5,884 nucleotides of DNA. Source: Desulfobacterales bacterium (GTDB taxonomy: Bacteria > Desulfobacterota > Desulfobacteria > Desulfobacterales > UBA11574). Position numbers and translations under genes: made by a program. Position 1 is the first letter of the stretch; each line of letters starts with the position of its first letter. The stretch spans positions 1 to 5,884 of the forward strand of contig JAQYVG010000208.1 in assembly GCA_030145595.1 (NCBI GenBank), read 5' to 3'. Positions 5,146 to 5,884 of this stretch are shown one piece after another. The notes under the pieces are model-generated. The model did no database searches. It saw only the letters and a program-made list of their open reading frames with translations, and was not told the DNA's origin.

Positions 5146-5162
5146 CGTAACTTTTTACGAGA
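5146..5162 (+). promoter_or_regulatory. Hairpin and repeated 13-mer before the cysteine-cluster gene
   Basis: CGTAA (5146-5150), CTTT, TTACG (5155-5159) forms a 5-bp stem ending just before the ATG at 5165. The 13-mer ACTTTTTACGAGA (5150-5162) is identical to 124-136. The GAG at its end is the only ribosome-binding-site-like triplet for the gene, so the hairpin could limit its translation. It is weak, and the repeat could be neutral. Confidence 0.35.
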
Positions 5163-5164
5163 TT

Positions 5165-5611
5165 ATGAAACCAAAAGATATTTTTAAATGCATACAATGC
5201 GGTGATTGCTGTAAAGGATATGGGGGGACTTTTGTAACCGAGGAGGAAATTGCAACCATAGCCGATTATTTAGGTGCGGATCCCGAATGTTTTGTTAAGG
5301 ATTATTGCCGGATGTCCGGTGGTAAGCCGGTTCTGGCCCAGGGCAATGATGTTTATTGTATTTTCTGGAACGGGCTTTGCACGATTCATCCGGTTAAGCC
5401 CCGCATGTGCAAGGCATGGCCTTTTATCGAGAGCGTTTTGGCTGACATCGGCAACTGGCAGATCATGGCTGCGTCATGCCCGGGCATTCATACGAATGTG
5501 CCTGACAGTGTAATAAAAGAATGTGTGGGTCAAGAATTACAAACCTTAAGCAATAGTAATAGTTCAGCCACCAAGCCACCAAGACAGTCACGAGTGAACA
5601 GTCATCAGTGA
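5165..5611 (+). CDS. YkgJ-family cysteine cluster protein (CxxCxxCC)
   Basis: A 148-residue soluble protein of the zinc- or iron-chelating CxxCxxCC family. The signature CIQCGDCC (C9, C12, C15, C16) is followed by CTIHPVKPRMCKAWPF (C72, C82), with further cysteines at 48, 65, 105 and 120. Relatives are thought to bind a metal or an iron-sulfur cluster; their enzyme or partner is mostly unknown, and I do not assign one. The gene begins 37 bases after recR on the same strand and may be co-transcribed with it. The ribosome binding site is weak. The tail is odd: from about residue 131 (SNSSATKPPRQSRVNSHQ) the codons lie in the left arm of an inverted repeat and in heptanucleotide repeats, so the native protein probably ended near residue 130 and the present end is repeat-derived. 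Six cluster residues lie well before that, so function may be unaffected. Confidence 0.88.
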   Translation: MKPKDIFKCIQCGDCCKGYGGTFVTEEEIATIADYLGADPECFVKDYCRMSGGKPVLAQGNDVYCIFWNGLCTIHPVKPRMCKAWPFIESVLADIGNWQIMAASCPGIHTNVPDSVIKECVGQELQTLSNSNSSATKPPRQSRVNSHQ

Positions 5612-5714
5612 GAAGTGATCAGTGAGAAGTGATCAGTGATCAGTAAGGGAAAACTGAAAACTGAAAACTGATAACTAATCACTTAAATTTGTGCCTTAGT
5701 GGCTGAATTGTTAC
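5556..5714. repeat. Inverted repeat enclosing a heptanucleotide array
   Basis: The left arm (5556-5575) and right arm (5695-5714) are near-perfect inverted copies over 20 bases: in RNA, 17 Watson-Crick pairs, two G-U pairs and one mismatch. The left arm ends in CCACCAAG, repeated at once at 5576-5583. Between the arms, 5586-5683 divides into 14 heptamers in one register, first AGTGAAC and AGTGATC types, including a duplicated 14-mer (5607-5634), then three GAAAACT units. The element covers the end of the cysteine-cluster gene and the gap before murI. No transposase gene or target duplication is visible. Confidence 0.8.
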
Positions 5715-5721
5715 AAACAAT
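5707..5721 (+). promoter_or_regulatory. AT-rich hairpin in the murI leader
   Basis: ATTGTT (5707-5712), ACA, AACAAT (5716-5721) is a perfect 6-bp stem 11 bases before the murI ATG, with a T-run at 5726-5730. It could be a weak terminator for the upstream gene or affect murI translation. It overlaps the right arm of the inverted repeat, so the two structures are exclusive. Confidence 0.3.
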
Positions 5722-5732
5722 AGAATTTTTAT

Positions 5733-5884
5733 ATGATTGGGATATTTGACTCAGGAATCGGCGGACTTACAGTCGTAAGGTCATTAATGGAGCAGCTTTC
5801 CGGCTACGACATTATCTACTTTGGAGATACTGCCCGTACACCGTATGGCAGTAAGAGCCCCGAGACCGTCATTAGATATGCGCT
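5733..5884 (+). CDS. murI: Glutamate racemase, N-terminal part (runs off the window)
   Basis: The first 50 residues of glutamate racemase, which converts L-glutamate to D-glutamate for peptidoglycan synthesis in the cytoplasm. The N-terminus MIGIFDSGIGGLTVVRSL carries the conserved FDSGIGG with D6 and S7, the substrate-binding pair of the first catalytic half, and YFGDTARTPYGSKS (29-42) is the second family signature. The first catalytic cysteine (GCNTAS-type motif) lies beyond the edge. The ATG at 5733 gives the usual family start. No good ribosome binding site precedes it, only AGAATTTTTAT. It follows the repeat element at 5556-5714 on the same strand as recR; the repeat may separate it from the upstream unit. 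Confidence 0.96.
   Translation, partial: MIGIFDSGIGGLTVVRSLMEQLSGYDIIYFGDTARTPYGSKSPETVIRYA

Noticed and set aside
5556..5714. Insertion sequence or classical MITE
   Set aside because: There is no transposase and no clear target duplication outside the arms; the interior is tandem heptamers. Kept as an inverted-repeat element only.

Overview
The window is a conserved housekeeping neighbourhood from a Gram-negative, probably anaerobic bacterium. Gene content (a DUF1015 protein, a cysteine-cluster YkgJ-type protein, dnaX-ebfC-recR, murI), moderate GC and intergenic DNA full of degenerate short tandem repeats suggest Desulfobacterota (former Deltaproteobacteria, Desulfobacterales-like). This assignment is inferred from the reading and was not tested by a search.

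Layout: positions 1-152 hold no gene I can support. A DUF1015 gene runs on the minus strand (153-1487). A divergent intergenic region follows, with a near-consensus sigma70 promoter (1719-1746) that drives two serine tRNA genes: tRNA-Ser(CGA) at 1780-1868 and tRNA-Ser(GGA) at 1958-2051. On the same strand come dnaX (2210-3871), ebfC/ybaB (3882-4193), recR (4528-5127), a small CxxCxxCC-type protein (5165-5611) and the first 50 codons of murI (5733 to the right edge).

The genes fit a replication and recombination operon. DnaX is the clamp-loader ATPase of DNA polymerase III, EbfC is a nucleoid-associated DNA-binding protein, and RecR works with RecO/RecF in recombinational repair. The order dnaX-ebfC-recR is conserved widely in bacteria. 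MurI starts the next functional block (D-glutamate for peptidoglycan).

The unusual part is between the genes. Four intergenic regions show strict 7-nt periodicity (about 76-103, 2061-2138, 4221-4527 and 5586-5683). Three of them share a recognisable unit, roughly (A/C)G(Y)(R)A(Y)(C), in direct and inverted orientation. One array ends exactly at the recR start codon and separates recR from ebfC. Another sits inside a long inverted repeat and supplies the C-terminal codons of the cysteine-cluster gene. A second, smaller family of AAAATCG...CGATTTT hairpins surrounds the tRNA genes. I see no mobile element with a transposase, no CRISPR array, and no clear defence or biosynthetic system. The protein with the least known function is the DUF1015 product, whose DGHHR motif recalls the ParB/Srx-fold free serine kinases.
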